The notes: generated by a model from the sequence alone, not told the origin. A DNA stretch of 64,000 nucleotides from Rehmannia glutinosa (GCA_016081115.2 CM071936.1:79089262-79153261), one strand, 5' to 3'. Shown: positions 21,781-33,317, counted from the stretch's first letter. Numbers and translations: made by a program.

Positions 21781-24600
21781 GACAGCAGGTGTTCATGCCA
21801 TATGACCGGAAAGAGAGAACTTTTTTTACCAACATCAAGCTCCAAGAAGAGGGTATGGTAATGTTCGGCAATGGCAAAGGAAGAATTCTTGGAAATGGAG
21901 AAATTGGTAACTCTTCTTTCTCTCTTAGTAATGTTCTTTTGGTAGAAGGGCTTAAGTTTAATTTGATAAGTGTTAGCCAACTTTGTGATTTAAATTATAA
22001 TGTTGTTTTTAATAAAGAAAAATGTCTTATTTCCAAAAATGATAAAATTATTTGTGAAGCAATTAGAAAAGGCAATCTTTACAAAATTTGTACAAGTGAT
22101 TTGGTTAGTCAAAATGTTTCTTGTCTTGTCGCCAATAATGATTTAACTAGTTTATGGCATAGGGGACTTGGACATGTTGGATATAAAAATTTGCAAACTA
22201 TTTACAAAAACCAACATGTAAAAGGACTACCCAAATTGAATTTTGAAAATCTTGGCTTATGTGACACTTGTCAAAAGAACAAATTTGTTAAAAGTAGTTT
22301 TAAGCCCAAAAATTAAATTTCCACAACCAAACCTCTACAACTTCTTCATTTAGATTTGTATGGGGATATTGGTACGGCAAGTCTAAGTGGAAAACATTAC
22401 ACTGTTCTTATAGTTGATGATTTTTCTAGATATACTTGGGCTCTATTTCTTACAAATAAAAGTGATGCCGTTAATGAGTTTGTTAAGTTGTGTAGACTTA
22501 TTTAGAATGAAAAGGAAGACACTATTAAGTCTATTCGAAGTGATCGAGGTGAAGAATTTGATGGAGAATTTAGAGTCTTTTGTGAAACCAAGGGATATAG
22601 TCACAATTTTTCGGCTCCAAGGACACCTCAACAAAATGGAGTAGTAGCGAAAGGAAGAATTGGGCACTTCAAGAAATGAGTCGGTCCATGCTCAATGAAT
22701 TTTCACTTCCAAAATATTTTTGGGGGCGAAGCGTAAGTATCGCTTGCTATGTCATTAATCGAGTTTATATTCGTCCTAAAATGAATAAAACTCCATATGA
22801 GCTTTGGAAAGGAAGAACTCCAAATATTAGCTATTTCAAAATATTTGGATGTAAATGTTTTATTTTGAATACTAAGGATCAATTGGACAAACTTGATCCT
22901 AAAGCCGATGAAGGAATATTTATGGGGTATTCAACCAAGAGCAAAGCATATCGGGTTTACAATAAAACTAGTGGAGTTGTTGAAGAATCCATCCATGTCA
23001 AATTCAATGAAGCTTCGGGTATTGAAAAATACCCAATGATGAAAGTGATGAAGAGGATATTGTTGAACCCATTGTTCAAGATGATGCTCAAAATGATCAA
23101 CCTTAAAGCTAAAAATGTTCCTCAAGAAGACAAAGGTGATACTTCGGATCTTCCCGTTGCATTGAAATTTAAGGGAGATCACCCAAAAGATCTTATTATT
23201 GGTGATCCCCTTGATAAAGTAATGACTCGAGGAAAATTTGCCGAGAAAGCTCTTATATCTCAAAAAGAGCCTAAAAATGCTAAGGAAGCTATTGAAGATG
23301 AGGATTGGTTCTTAGAAATGCAAGAGGAGTTGAATCAATTTGAAAGGAATGATGTATGGGAACTAGTACCTTGTCCTCAATCTCAAACAATTATTGGCAC
23401 AAAATGGGTATTTCGGAACAAGCTTGATGACCAAGACAATATTGTTCGAAACAAAGCAAGGTTAGTAGCTCAAGGTTATTGTCAAGAAGAAGGTATTGAT
23501 TATGATGAAACATTTGCACCCGTAGCACGTTTAGAAGCTATTCGTATTTTACTTGCCTATTCTTGTTTTAAAAATTTCAAGCTTTACCAAATGGATGTAA
23601 AATCCGCATTTTTAAATGGTCTTATTCAAGAAGAAGTCTATGTAAAACAACCTCCGGGGTTTGAAAATTTTTCTAGGCCTAATGATGTTTATGAACTTAA
23701 AAAGGCCTTGTATGGTTTGAAACAAGCACCCCGTGCATGGTATGATAGACTTAGCTCTTTTCTTTTGCAAAATGGTTTTACAAGAGGTAAAGTTGATACT
23801 ACTCTCTTTGTTTTTGAAAAAGGGCAAGATTGCTTATTAATGCAAATTTATGTTGATGATATTATTTTTGGTGCCACTAATGAATCCTTGTGCAATAAAT
23901 TTTCTAAGTTAATGCAAGGTGAATTTGAATTGAGCATGATGGGGGAGCTCAACTTTTTCCTTGGACTTCAAATTAAGCAATGCCAAGAAGGAATTTATAT
24001 TTCACAATCAAAATATACAAAGCTTTTGAAGAAGTTTGGCATTGAAGAAGGAAGAACTGCATCTGCCCCAATGGCAACAAATGTCAAGATTGACAAAGAT
24101 GAAAAAGGCAAGCCGGTTGATGAATCCAAATATTGAGGTATGATTGGTAGTTTACTTTATTTAACCGCAAGTAGACCGGATATTCTTCATGTCGTATGCC
24201 TATGTGCTCGTTTTCAAAGCAATCCCAAAGAATCTCATATGAGTTCCGTTAAAAGGATTTTTCGATATTTGAAATGCACTATTCAATATGGTTTATTTTA
24301 TCCAAAGAATGAAAATTTTTCTCTTAAAGGTTATAGTGATTCGGATTATGCGGGAAATATTGATGATCGTAAAAGTACTTCAGGATCATGTCAATTTCTA
24401 GGTGATTGCCTAGTTTCTTGGTTTTCAAAGAAACAAAATTGTGTTTCACTTTCAACGGCCGAAGCCGAATATATTTCCGCGGCCTTTTGTTGTACTCAAT
24501 TGCTTTGGATGAAACAAACTTTAGCGGATTCTAAATGTTCTTTTGAAAGCATTCCTATTTTTTGTGACAACATATCCGCTATAAATATTGCTCAAAACCC
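21781..24600 (+). pseudogene. copia pol of element B, protease site lost and RNase H truncated
   Basis: The protease motif is garbled: the expected DSGCSRHMTG is replaced near 21780-21812, where the remaining CHMTG reads out of frame. Integrase follows: WHRGLGHVGYKNL and CDTCQKNKFVKSSF (HHCC finger, near 22155-22300), a stop at 22315, LHLDLYGDIG with the first catalytic Asp near 22340, SDRGEEF near 22540, and the PQQNGV stretch near 22630. RT: FAPVARLEAIRILLAYSC (23515), QMDVKSAFLNGL (23590), YVDD (23849-23860). A TGA at 24134 interrupts the frame before GSLLYLTASRPD. RNase H: GYSDSDYAGNIDDRKST (24330) and STAEAEYISA (24455), ending abruptly at ISAINIAQNPV (24600) where GC-rich non-coding sequence begins. 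Confidence 0.88.
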
Positions 24601-24910
24601 GGTCGTCCTCGCCGTCGACTGGTCGCCCACTACCATTTTGTGGTTAAATACGGTTTTGTCTTCAGACTTAGCCATTTTGGCTCATTTTGTCCATTTTTCG
24701 TCCCCTTCGCCAAATGCACACAAATTTCACTTCAAATTTGTTTTCTTGCATACATTTCATATTTTGGACTTAATTATCATCATCATTGCTCGTCTTTACC
24801 GATTGAATGGTAAGAATTCTACTTCCTTTGCTCAATTGGGTTGAACCCTTGAGTTTTTGACTTATTTGTAATTTTATTGATGGAAGTTTCATATGATTGG
24901 GATAAGCTTA
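24601..24910 (+). other. 3' non-coding region of element B, first part
   Basis: No ORF of note. It begins with a GC-rich GGTCGTCC/GGTCGCCC block, then sequence that is also present in C (about 36935-37150) and in D. This strip ends at GCTTA (24906-24910), the target site of element D, and resumes at 29207. Confidence 0.7.
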
Positions 24911-26388
24911 TGTAAGTCCAAGCGGCTACGATACTTTAGAGGGGGGTGAATAGATTATCTCCATCTTTTCGATTTTACCCTCTTTTTCAAACCGAATGCT
25001 CAAAGACAATAATAGAGGTGCGGAATGTAAACAACACACGTCAATTTATAGAGGTTCAACCCACCTAGGGCCTAATCCTCTACCACCCCAGTATATCCGG
25101 GATGGATTTCAAAAAGAAAAAAAGATTTTATTAATTACCAAAATTAATACAACAACACCTTGAAGAGCACCACACTCTTCTTCAACACCACCTTTGAGAT
25201 TACCACAATCTCTATTGAAGATTACCACAATCTCCAACGGCACCTTGTGAAGATTACCACAATCTTCAACCTTGAAGAATACCAAATTCTTCAATACCTC
25301 AACAAGAAGATTACCACAATCTTCTTACACCTAACACCTATATCACCCAAGTGTGTTCTTACCACAAGAACACTCACAAGGATATCTTGTGTTGAATGAT
25401 AACCCAAAAATTCAAGATTACAACTCGATAATGAATTATACAATTGAGTGTAAGTGTAATCAAGAATAGCCTAGACCTCAAGAATGTGAAAGTGAATAGC
25501 TAGGCAAATTCCAACAAGAAATAAGACAATGTAAGAACAAGTGTATTCTTGAGTGTATCTTGTTGTGTTGTAGTTTTTTTCTTATTGTGTTGCTTCAATT
25601 CTTCCTCTATTTATAGAAGATGTCTTGTACATGATAGGCTCCTCTTGGGGACATGAATTCTGTAAAAAATACCAAGACAATTGAAGAAAATAGCTGTTAG
25701 AAATCAACCCTCAAATTAAGGAAAAGTTGTCCGCAAACTCGGCGGATAGTTTCTTTGTCAAACGAGGGGTTCGACCGATCGCAGAGATAAGTTGAAATTG
25801 AAAACTCTGATAATTTTTTACATAGGGGGACCGGTCGGAGGGGGGTGCGACCGGTCGCCCTCATGTTGGACCGGTTGGGGGTAGTTAAAACATGAAACAG
25901 AGAAGACTGCACCTTGAGGGGGCTTCCAGGCACCGGCCGCCTAGGGTCGACCGATCGCCCTACCGGATCGACCTCCGGCCGACCGGTCGCCCTCAAGTTT
26001 TCCTCCGTCCCTTTTTCTCGTTCCAAAACTCAACACAGTGCGGGTTGCCCTATAGGGAGCGGCAGGTCGGCCGAACTGAAACATAAGTGTTGTCCAATTT
26101 TATATCGAAAATAAACTTCAAGAAATACTCAGAAAATAGTAAAAACATTTTAGACCAATCGGGAGTATTAGGACAACATTCAGGGACATTATTTTGATGA
26201 AAAAACACTTTAACTCAAAATCATAAAAAGTGTTGTCCAATTTAATGTCGAAAATAGACTTGAAGAAATACTCCGGAAAATATTAAAAACCATTTTAAAT
26301 CATTTAGGAGTATTTGGACAACCTTTAAAAACATTGTTTTGGATAAAAACAAAATCATCAAAATCATGATAAAACCATTTATCAAACA
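24911..26388 (-). repeat. 3' LTR of element D
   Basis: In plus coordinates it starts TGTAAGTCCAAGC and ends TTTATCAAACA. It closely resembles the C LTRs in reverse. It carries eight hairpins (25129-25373), ACCGGTCG palindromes (25829-25990) and the paired foldback units (about 26088-26320). Confidence 0.9.
25129..25373 (-). repeat. array of eight GTGGT/TTGGT-loop hairpins, D LTR
   Basis: On the plus strand the loops read ACCAC or ACCAA. Hairpins: 25129-25149 (TATTAATT stem, overlapping AATAAA on the minus strand), 25162-25180, 25196-25212, 25217-25235 (one mismatch), 25248-25268, 25272-25294 (TTGAAGAAT stem), 25304-25326 (AAGAAGATT stem) and 25353-25373 (GTGTTCTT stem). Order and stem sequences match the C 3' LTR array. 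Confidence 0.85.
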
Positions 26389-26867
26389 ATCTCCCCTTTT
26401 TTTATGATTACAAACCAAAACAATTCAACAAGGTCGATTTTGAAAGCAAAACAATTTTGAGAGGCTATTTTGAAAACAAAACAAGTTTTCCGGTAAAAGA
26501 TAAATATCCGTTGAGAGCGACAATATTCCGTGCAATATAAACACAAGAAAGGGAGTAGAGATATTCAAACACATATTATAAATGCTCCCCCTATCAACAT
26601 GCACAACAAGAGTTATATAGAAGCAACTTAAACATAAGCTAAAAACTTAAAAGCTCCCCCTGTCAAAGAGACATCATTAGAAATGTATATAAGTCCATAC
26701 TACAACCAATGGACCAAGAATCATACATAACCATAATACATCAAGTGGACATAAATATGATCCCACAACATATGGCTTTTAAAAGCCAAAGCTTATAGCT
26801 TCTTTTTTGTTTGAGCTTATCTTAGCTTCTTTGAGCTAAAGAGCTCATAACCTGTTTCTCCCCCTTT
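26389..26867 (-). other. multiple polypurine tracts of element D
   Basis: Minus-strand purine runs lie at 26389-26403 (AAAAGGGGAG next to the LTR), 26584-26592 (AGGGGGAG), 26653-26660 (AGGGGGAG) and 26857-26867 (AAAGGGGGAG). Several purine tracts before the 3' LTR are a recognised Sirevirus trait, and the same four occur in B and C. Confidence 0.75.
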
Positions 26868-28196
26868 GGAATCATCAAAAAGAATGTTATCACGATAAAT
26901 ACATTATATATTCATATCAAAGTGCGCAAGTAAACCGATGTATCGAGCTATTTGGACATTGAAGCTTTTAAACCAAATAGGAGGGAAGAGTCGAATCATA
27001 CGACTTGTAGAAGCTTATGGAAGATCATTTGATAAGCAAAACATGATCTCTATAAATATATAAGACTTTTGAAATCGAGAGAATCATGTAGGTGATGAAT
27101 TTTTCATTGAAACATATCGAACACTTGGCGAGCGTCAAAAATTGAAAAGGATATATATAGCCCTTGTAAATGTAATCAAGCCAAGTTTTTCATCACCAAA
27201 ATGCAATTTAATAAATATCATTCATCAACAATCAATAAGCTCATCACAAACATATATAATTTTCATCAAGAAAATACATATAGGCCAAGTTCTCAAGGGT
27301 TCAACCCAATTGAGATAAGGAAGTAGAATTCTTACCATATAATCGGTAAAGACGATCAATGATGATGATAATCGAGCTAGGTAATCCCCAAAATATGAAT
27401 TGTATGCAATAAAATACATTTAAGGTGAAATTTGTGTGCATTTTGCGAAGAGGACGAAAAATGACCAAAAGAGACAAAAATGGCTAAATCTGGAAAACAG
27501 ACGCATTTTAAAACCGTAAATCCATAAGGGAGACCGGTCCGGAGGGCAGGGCGGCGACGGTCGAGCTAGTGGGCGGCACGGTCGGCCCCTGCTGGCGTTA
27601 TTGGTTCGCTTCGCATTTTTGAAATTCGAAATTTGATCCAAAAATCCGATTTTTCGCCCCTAAGTTTTGAAAACGTGCAAAATGCAAACGTAGACCTCAT
27701 TGACTATACATTATGTCATAATCAAGCTCGAAATGAGGTAAAATACTCGGCGGTGAGCGATTAAAAAGTCCGTGAGTTATCCTTGAGACGGAATTAAACA
27801 CATCTCAAGTTTTTGTTAAAAACTCAATCCCTTTTAAAAAAATATCGAATCTCAATATGTTTAGTTCGATTATGAGGAACCATATTTTGAATACGAATAA
27901 CCGTATAATAAATACCGGACTTGTTATCCCGAAAAATAAGAATGTTTTAAAACTTTGGATACAACAAGTCATAAGAAGAAGTGCCTTTCAAATATTTGAA
28001 AATTTCTTTTAACGGCACTTTAATGAGATTCGTTGGGATAGTTTTTGAAGTCGAGCAAATAGACATAAGGCATATGGAATGTCGAGTCTATAGGAATAAT
28101 ACAAGAAAACATACCTCGAATTTGTTTGTCGGCCGATATGCCTTTCTCAACCTTTGTCAATCTTTAGCCATAGAGGTTGAGATGGTTCTTCTTTCT
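26868..28196 (-). other. 3' non-coding region of element D
   Basis: No coding sequence seen. It aligns in reverse with 36480-37570 of element C (for example the segment around GATGATGATAATCGAGCTAG and the one around TTCGAACTAAACATATTGAG) and with parts of B. A GC-rich ACCGGTCC/GGTCG block lies at about 27530-27600. Confidence 0.7.
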
Positions 28197-28770
28197 TCAA
28201 TGCTTAACTCCTTCAAGAGTTCTTTTGAAATATAACCATTTTCTTTGGCATTGAATAATTTGTAGTCCAAGCAAGAAATTGAGCTCCTCCATCATGCTCA
28301 TCTCAAATTCACCTTGCATCAACTTAGAGAATTTCTTGCACAAGGAATCATTAGTAGCACCAAAAATATTATCAACATAAATTTGCACAAGTAAACAACC
28401 TTGCCCTTTTTTCAAAACAAGAAGTGTAGTATCAACTTTACCTTTTGTAAAATTATTTTGCAAAAATAGCTAAGTCTATCAAACCATATACGGGGAACTT
28501 GTATCAACCGTACAAGGCCTTTTTTATAAAAATCATTTGGCCTAAAAATTTTAAACTCCGATAGACTTCTATTTGAATGAAACCATTTAGAAAATTGGAT
28601 TTAACATCCATTTGGTAAAGCTTGAAATTTTCTTAAAATAAGAATGGGCAAGTAAAGTGCAAATAACTTCTAAATGTGCTATGAGTGCAAATATTACATC
28701 AAAATCATTACCTTCTTCTTGACAATATCATTGAGCTACTAACCTTGTCTTGTTCATCAAATCATTACCT
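28197..28770 (-). pseudogene. decayed copia RT fragment of element D
   Basis: Reads QNNFTKGKVDTTLLVLKKGQ, then LVQIYVDN (RT motif YVDD changed to YVDN) and MQGEFEMSMMEELNFLLGLQI, ending in GVKH. Upstream (28470-28770) are broken pieces of the preceding RT (KMDVKSNFLNGF-like). The sequence after GVKH carries the same lesions as element C at 36250-36320. Confidence 0.8.
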
Positions 28771-28771
28771 T

Positions 28772-29206
28772 CTTCTTGACCGGTCGCCCCTACCGGTCGA
28801 CCCGGTCGCCCCCCTCAAGTTTTCCTCCGTCCCTTTTTCTGTTCCAAAACTCAACACAGGTACGGGTTGCCCTTTAGGGCGACCGGTCGAGCCTGAAACA
28901 TAAGTGTTGTCCAATTTTATATCGAAAATAAACTTCAAGAAATACTCCGAAAAATAGTAAAAACATTTTAGACCAATCGGGAGTATTAGGACAACATTCA
29001 GGGACATTGTTTTGATGTAAAAACACTTTAACTCAAAATCATAAAAAGTGTTGTCCAATTTAATGTCGAAAATAGACTTGAAGAAATACTCCGGAAAATA
29101 TTAAAAACCATTTTAAATCATTTAGGAGTATTTGGACAACCTTTAAAAACATTGTTTTGGATAAAAACAAAATCATCAAAATCATGATAAAGCCATTTAT
29201 CAAACA
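28772..29206 (-). repeat. partial 5' LTR of element D
   Basis: Aligns with 25950-26388, the first part of the 3' LTR in element direction. The remaining ~1 kb, including promoter and hairpin array, is missing. Confidence 0.85.
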
Positions 29207-30012
29207 GCTTATTCATTATGATGTATTGAATGGTGTTTGAACTGATTTGGTGATGAAAATTTTTGGTTTGATTCATTTACAAGGGCCTTATACAACTTCT
29301 TTTATTTTTCACGCCCACAAAGTGTTCGATGAATTCTCGCAAAGAAAATTTCAACTTATACATGACTCTTATGCTTTCAAAAGTCTTATATATTTATTGA
29401 GATCATGTCTTGACACTCAAATGAGCTTTTGCATATCAAATGGTCAATTTTTTCCTTTTTATTTGGAATTTAAGCTTCAATTTTCAAAACGCTCGATAAA
29501 TCGATAAAATTGCGCACTTTGATATAATTGTATGATGTTTTTATCGTGCTAACACTCTTTTTGATGATTCCAAAGGGGGAGAAACAAGAAAAAACGCTCA
29601 TATGCTCAAAGAAGCGAAAATAAGCTCGCAAGAAAAGCTATAAGCTAGGGCTCTCAAAAGCCAAAAGTTGTGAATATTACTTAGTCCATTTGATGTATTG
29701 TGGACTTTTATGCTTGACTAATGATGTTTTGTGACAGGGGGAGCTTCTATGCTCAAATAATTCAAGCTTGTTTTGTACAAGCTAAGCTTTTAGCTTTTAG
29801 TTGGTTGTTTTTATACTTGTTCTTGATATGCATATTGATAGGGGGAGCTTGTGCAAAAATGTTTTGAAAAATATTTGCTCCTATCCTTGTGTGTTTTACT
29901 TTTGGTAAATCTTGCTTGTAATGGATTAATGTTTTAGACCGGAAAATATGTTTTGTTTTAAAATCGACTTCCTAGAATTGTTTTGGTTTGTAATCATCAA
30001 AAAGGGGGAGTT
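29207..30012 (+). other. 3' non-coding region of element B, second part, with multiple polypurine tracts
   Basis: Continues the B sequence after element D. Purine tracts are at 29573-29581, 29736-29743, 29840-29847 and 29999-30010, the last one abutting the 3' LTR. Spacing resembles C (37573, 37779, 37883, 38075). No gene is evident. Confidence 0.75.
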
Positions 30013-31338
30013 TGTTAGATAATTATTTTTATCAAGATTTTGATGATTTTGGTTAAATGAGTTTTTATACCAAAACAATGTTTATAAATGTTGTCCAAAT
30101 ACTCCTAAATAATTTAAAATGTTTTTACCAATTTTTGGAGTATTTCTTAGAGTTTATTATTCGATAAAAATTGGATAACACTTTTAATGATTTTTTGTTA
30201 ATTGTTTTTTTCACCAAAACAATGTTTATAAAAGTTGTCCAAATACTCCCAATTGATTTAAAATGTTTTTACTAATTTTTTGGAGTATTTCTTGAAGTTT
30301 ATTTTCGACAAAAATCGGACAACATTTCAATTTTGGTCGACCGGCCGAGCAAACGGTCGGCCGTGGTACGAAGAGATGAAAACACGAAAGCGAGCGTCAT
30401 CGAACTTGAAAAATGAGGAGCGGCGACCGGTCTAGGTAGGCCGATTTGGTCGGACCCCCTTCGCCGGCTGCACCCTCCTTGGCCGGTCGGACCCCGCAAC
30501 TCCGTCTGGATCGCACTAATTTCTTTTAAACGTTCGAAATCTTATACAGGGCAATCGGTCGCCCTATGTAATTTTGTGACAGCAAAATTGTGCCGTTTGA
30601 AATTCTTATCAAGCAAGATTTGCTTTTGATTTTGTACAATATTTCTACATCTTGGGATCCTCTTTTTGTAGACAAAAGTGAAGAAAGAGAAGCCTATGTC
30701 TATGAAGACTCTCCTATAAATAGAGGATGATTTGAAGACACAAAATACAACACACAATCATACAATACAACAAGAAATGCAAAATTCTCAAAGCTTTCAT
30801 TTTTACATTCTTGTTGTAATAACTAAGTTATTGCACTTGCACAATCTTGAGGTCTAGGCTTTTTGTTCTTGATTACACTTGCACTCAAAGTTTGTATACT
30901 TCATTTATTGAGTTGTAATCTTGAATTTTTCTATCATCCAAAACAAGATATCCTTGTTAGTGTTCTTGTGGTAAGAACACACTGGGTGATCTTAGGTGTT
31001 GAAGAGTGTGGTACTCTTCATAGGTGTTGAAGGAAGATTGTGGTAATCTCCTTGAAGGTGTTGTAAGAAGATTGTGGTAATCTTCAAAGGTGGTGTTGTA
31101 ACAATTGTGGTAATTATTAATAAAATCTTTTTTTCTTTTTGAAATCCACTTGAATATAGGGGTGGTAGAGCACGTAGTCCCTAAGGTGGGGTGAAGCTCT
31201 ATAAATCATCGAGTGTTGTTTAATTTCGCATTTACATTCTTGTCATTTACTTGTTCATTCGAAAAAGAGGGCGATTTCTGAAAAATCGGCATAATCTATT
31301 CACCCCCCTCTAGATTATCGTAGCCACTTGGACTAACA
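30013..31338 (+). repeat. 3' LTR of element B
   Basis: Starts TGTTAGATAATT and ends GGACTAACA, followed by TSD ATATT. It carries the two foldback units, ACCGGTC-type palindromes, a TATAAATA box near 30714 and the hairpin array at 30960-31119. It differs from the 5' LTR by scattered substitutions and small indels. Confidence 0.92.
30960..31119 (+). repeat. array of five GTGGT-loop hairpins, B 3' LTR
   Basis: Hairpins at 30960-30980, 31000-31020, about 31031-31052, 31067-31085 and 31099-31119 (one mismatch), followed at once by AATAAA (31119-31124). Same order as in the 5' LTR. Confidence 0.85.
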
Positions 31339-31784
31339 ATATTTGGAGGAAATGAAGCTCCAGGGGAAATAAGAGGCATTGGATCCATCAAGAAAAATGG
31401 ATTAGAAATCACAGATGTTGCATATGTTGAAGGTCTCAACTTCAACTTGTTAAGCATCATCCAACTCTATGATAAGGGCTATAATGTTGGATTCAATATG
31501 GGAGTGTGCCAAATTAAAGACAATGAATCAAATGAACTAGTGTTGCAAGGATCCAGACAAAAGAACATGTATGTGGTAGACTGGTCGACTGCCACGCCAA
31601 GCACTTGTTTGTTAGCAAAGAGTACAGCCGAATCAAGTTGGTTGTGGCACAAGAAGCTGAGTCATCTGAATTTCAAAACAATTAACAAGCTTGCAAAGAG
31701 TCATCTTGTGGAAGGACTGCCAGACTCAGTATACAAGAAAGAAAGTGTTTGTGATGCATGCCAGATGGGAAAGTAGATCAAATC
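31339..31784 (+). pseudogene. protease-to-integrase piece of element A pol
   Basis: Resumes the reading broken at 18769. It has FGGNEAPGEIRGIGSIKKNG and DVAYVEGLNFNLLSI, then the integrase HHCC finger (WLWHKKLSHLNFKTINKLAK and CDACQMGK). A stop follows GK at 31774. AAATC at 31780-31784 is the target site of element C. The frame from 31447 to the stop is clean. Confidence 0.85.
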
Positions 31785-33253
31785 TGTTTGCTAAATGGTT
31801 TTATCATGATTTTGATGATTTTGTTTTTATACCAAAACAATGTTTTTAAAGGTTGTCCAAATACTCCTAAATGGTTTAAAATGATTTTAATATTTTCCGG
31901 AGTATTTCTTCAAGTTTATTTTCGACAAAATTGGACAACACTTTTAATGATTCTGTGTCTATGTGTTTTCAAATCCAAACCTTGTTTCTAAATGTTTTCC
32001 TAATACTTCCGATCATTCTAAAATGTTTTTACTATTTTTCGGAGTATTTCTTGGAGTTTATTTTCGATAAAATATTGGACAACACTTTTGTTTTGAGGCC
32101 AACCGGTCGCCCTATAGGGCAACCTGTACCTGAAGAGTACATTGAAACAGAATTTGAGCCTGGAGCGAAAAAGCAGTCGACCCGGTCGCCCCGGGGGCCG
32201 ACCGGTCAGTCGAGTCGGCCGCCAAGGAGTGCGACCGGTGCTCGTAAGATTTTATTGAAACAGAAACTCATATTCTTCACTTCTTTGAGACATGGACTGG
32301 TTGAGGCATGGGGTGACCGATCGAACCCCACGTCGACCGGTCACCCTATGTAAAAATGTTGTGTCATTTTTTGAACTTCTATTCCTGCGCGACCGGTCGC
32401 TCTAATGTTTAACAGCAAAATTCTAACCGTTGTGCAGCAGCCAGCTTTTCCCTAAATTGTGGGATTGATTTCTAACAGCTATAATCTTGATTTTAATTGC
32501 AATTTTTTGTAGCTATCAGATTCCAAGAGGAGCCTATCAATGATCAATGACCTCCAATAAATAGAGGAAGATTTGAAGCACAAAAAAAAAGAGAGAACAA
32601 CACAACACAACAAGAAATACTCAAGCAAACACTTGGTTTTCTATTGTCATTATTCTTGTTGTAATTTGCCTAGCTTATCACATTCACATACTTGAGGTCT
32701 AGGCTATTTTTTATTACACTTGCACTTAATTGTATAATTCATTATCGAGTTGTAATCTTGAATTTTTGGGTTATCATTCAACACAAGATATCCTTGTGAG
32801 TGTTCTTGTGGTAAGAACACACTTGGGTGATCTAGGTGTTAGGTGTAAGAAGATTGTGGTAATCTTCTTGTTGGGGTGTTGAATAATTTGGTATTCTTCA
32901 AGGTTGAAGATTGTGGTAATCTTCACAAGGTGCCATTGGAGATTGTGGTAATCTCAAAGGTGGTGTTGAAGAAGAGTGTGGTGCTCTTCAAGGTGTTGTT
33001 GTAAGTTGGTGTTGTATTAATTTTGGTAATTAATAAAATCTTTTTTCTTTTTGAAATCCATCCCGGATATACTGGGGTGGTAGAGGATTAGGCCCTAGGT
33101 GGGTTGAACCTCTATAAATCGACGTGTGTTGTTTACATTCCGCACCTTTATTATTGTCTTTGAGCATTCGGTTCAAGAAAGAGGGTAAAATCGAAAAGAT
33201 GGAGATAATCTATTCACTCCCCCTCTATATTATCGTAGCCGCTTGGACTTACA
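31785..33253 (+). repeat. 5' LTR of element C
   Basis: Starts TGTTTGCTAAATGG and ends GGACTTACA before the PBS. It contains foldback units, ACCGGTCG palindromes (32099-32395), a damaged TATA (AATAAATA, 32556-32563) and seven hairpins. Confidence 0.93.
32800..33035 (+). repeat. array of seven GTGGT/TTGGT-loop hairpins, C 5' LTR
   Basis: Hairpins: 32800-32820 (GTGTTCTT), 32847-32869 (AAGAAGATT, 9 perfect pairs), 32879-32901 (one mismatch, loop TTGGT), 32905-32925 (TGAAGATT), 32939-32955 (GAGATT), 32971-32989 (GAAGAGT) and 33015-33035 (TATTAATT, loop TTGGT). The last right arm overlaps AATAAA at 33032-33037. Confidence 0.87.
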
Positions 33254-33268
33254 AGTGGTATCAGAGCC
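33254..33268 (+). other. primer-binding site of element C
   Basis: AGTGGTATCAGAGCC immediately after the LTR, a perfect initiator tRNA-Met type site. Confidence 0.9.
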
Positions 33269-33317
33269 AAACTCTTTGGCAAGCTCGTTTCACATCGCGA
33301 GTGAAGAGGAACGATCG

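Larger units (their letters stand above)
24911..29206 (-). mobile_element. defective copia element D inside B (TSD GCTTA)
   Basis: Minus-strand element bounded by GCTTA at 24906-24910 and 29207-29211. Its termini are TGTTTGATAAATGG (own 5' end, at 29206) and ACTTACA (own 3' end, at 24911). It has a full 3' LTR (24911-26388), a purine-tract-rich non-coding region, a decayed RT piece, and only the first ~435 bp of the 5' LTR. Gag, protease, integrase and the PBS are absent. Shared lesions link it to element C. Confidence 0.9.
18770..31338 (+). mobile_element. Sirevirus-like Ty1/copia element B (TSD ATATT)
   Basis: LTRs 18770-20069 and 30013-31338 begin TGTTAGATAA and end GGACTAACA. The 5-bp target duplication ATATT lies at 18765-18769 and 31339-31343. 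The interior holds a PBS, gag, pol, a long 3' non-coding region with four purine tracts, and the inserted element D (24911-29206). Pol is nearly complete but lacks the end of RNase H. Confidence 0.93.

Noticed and set aside
25129..25373. CRISPR-like array of short repeats and spacers
   Set aside because: The repeats are stem-loops with changing arms and a constant loop, inside LTRs of a plant retroelement; there are no constant repeats with unique spacers.
31931..32353. 140-codon ORF with TGRP repeats
   Set aside because: It results from ACCGGTCG palindromes in the U3 of element C and recurs in the 3' LTR; not a gene.
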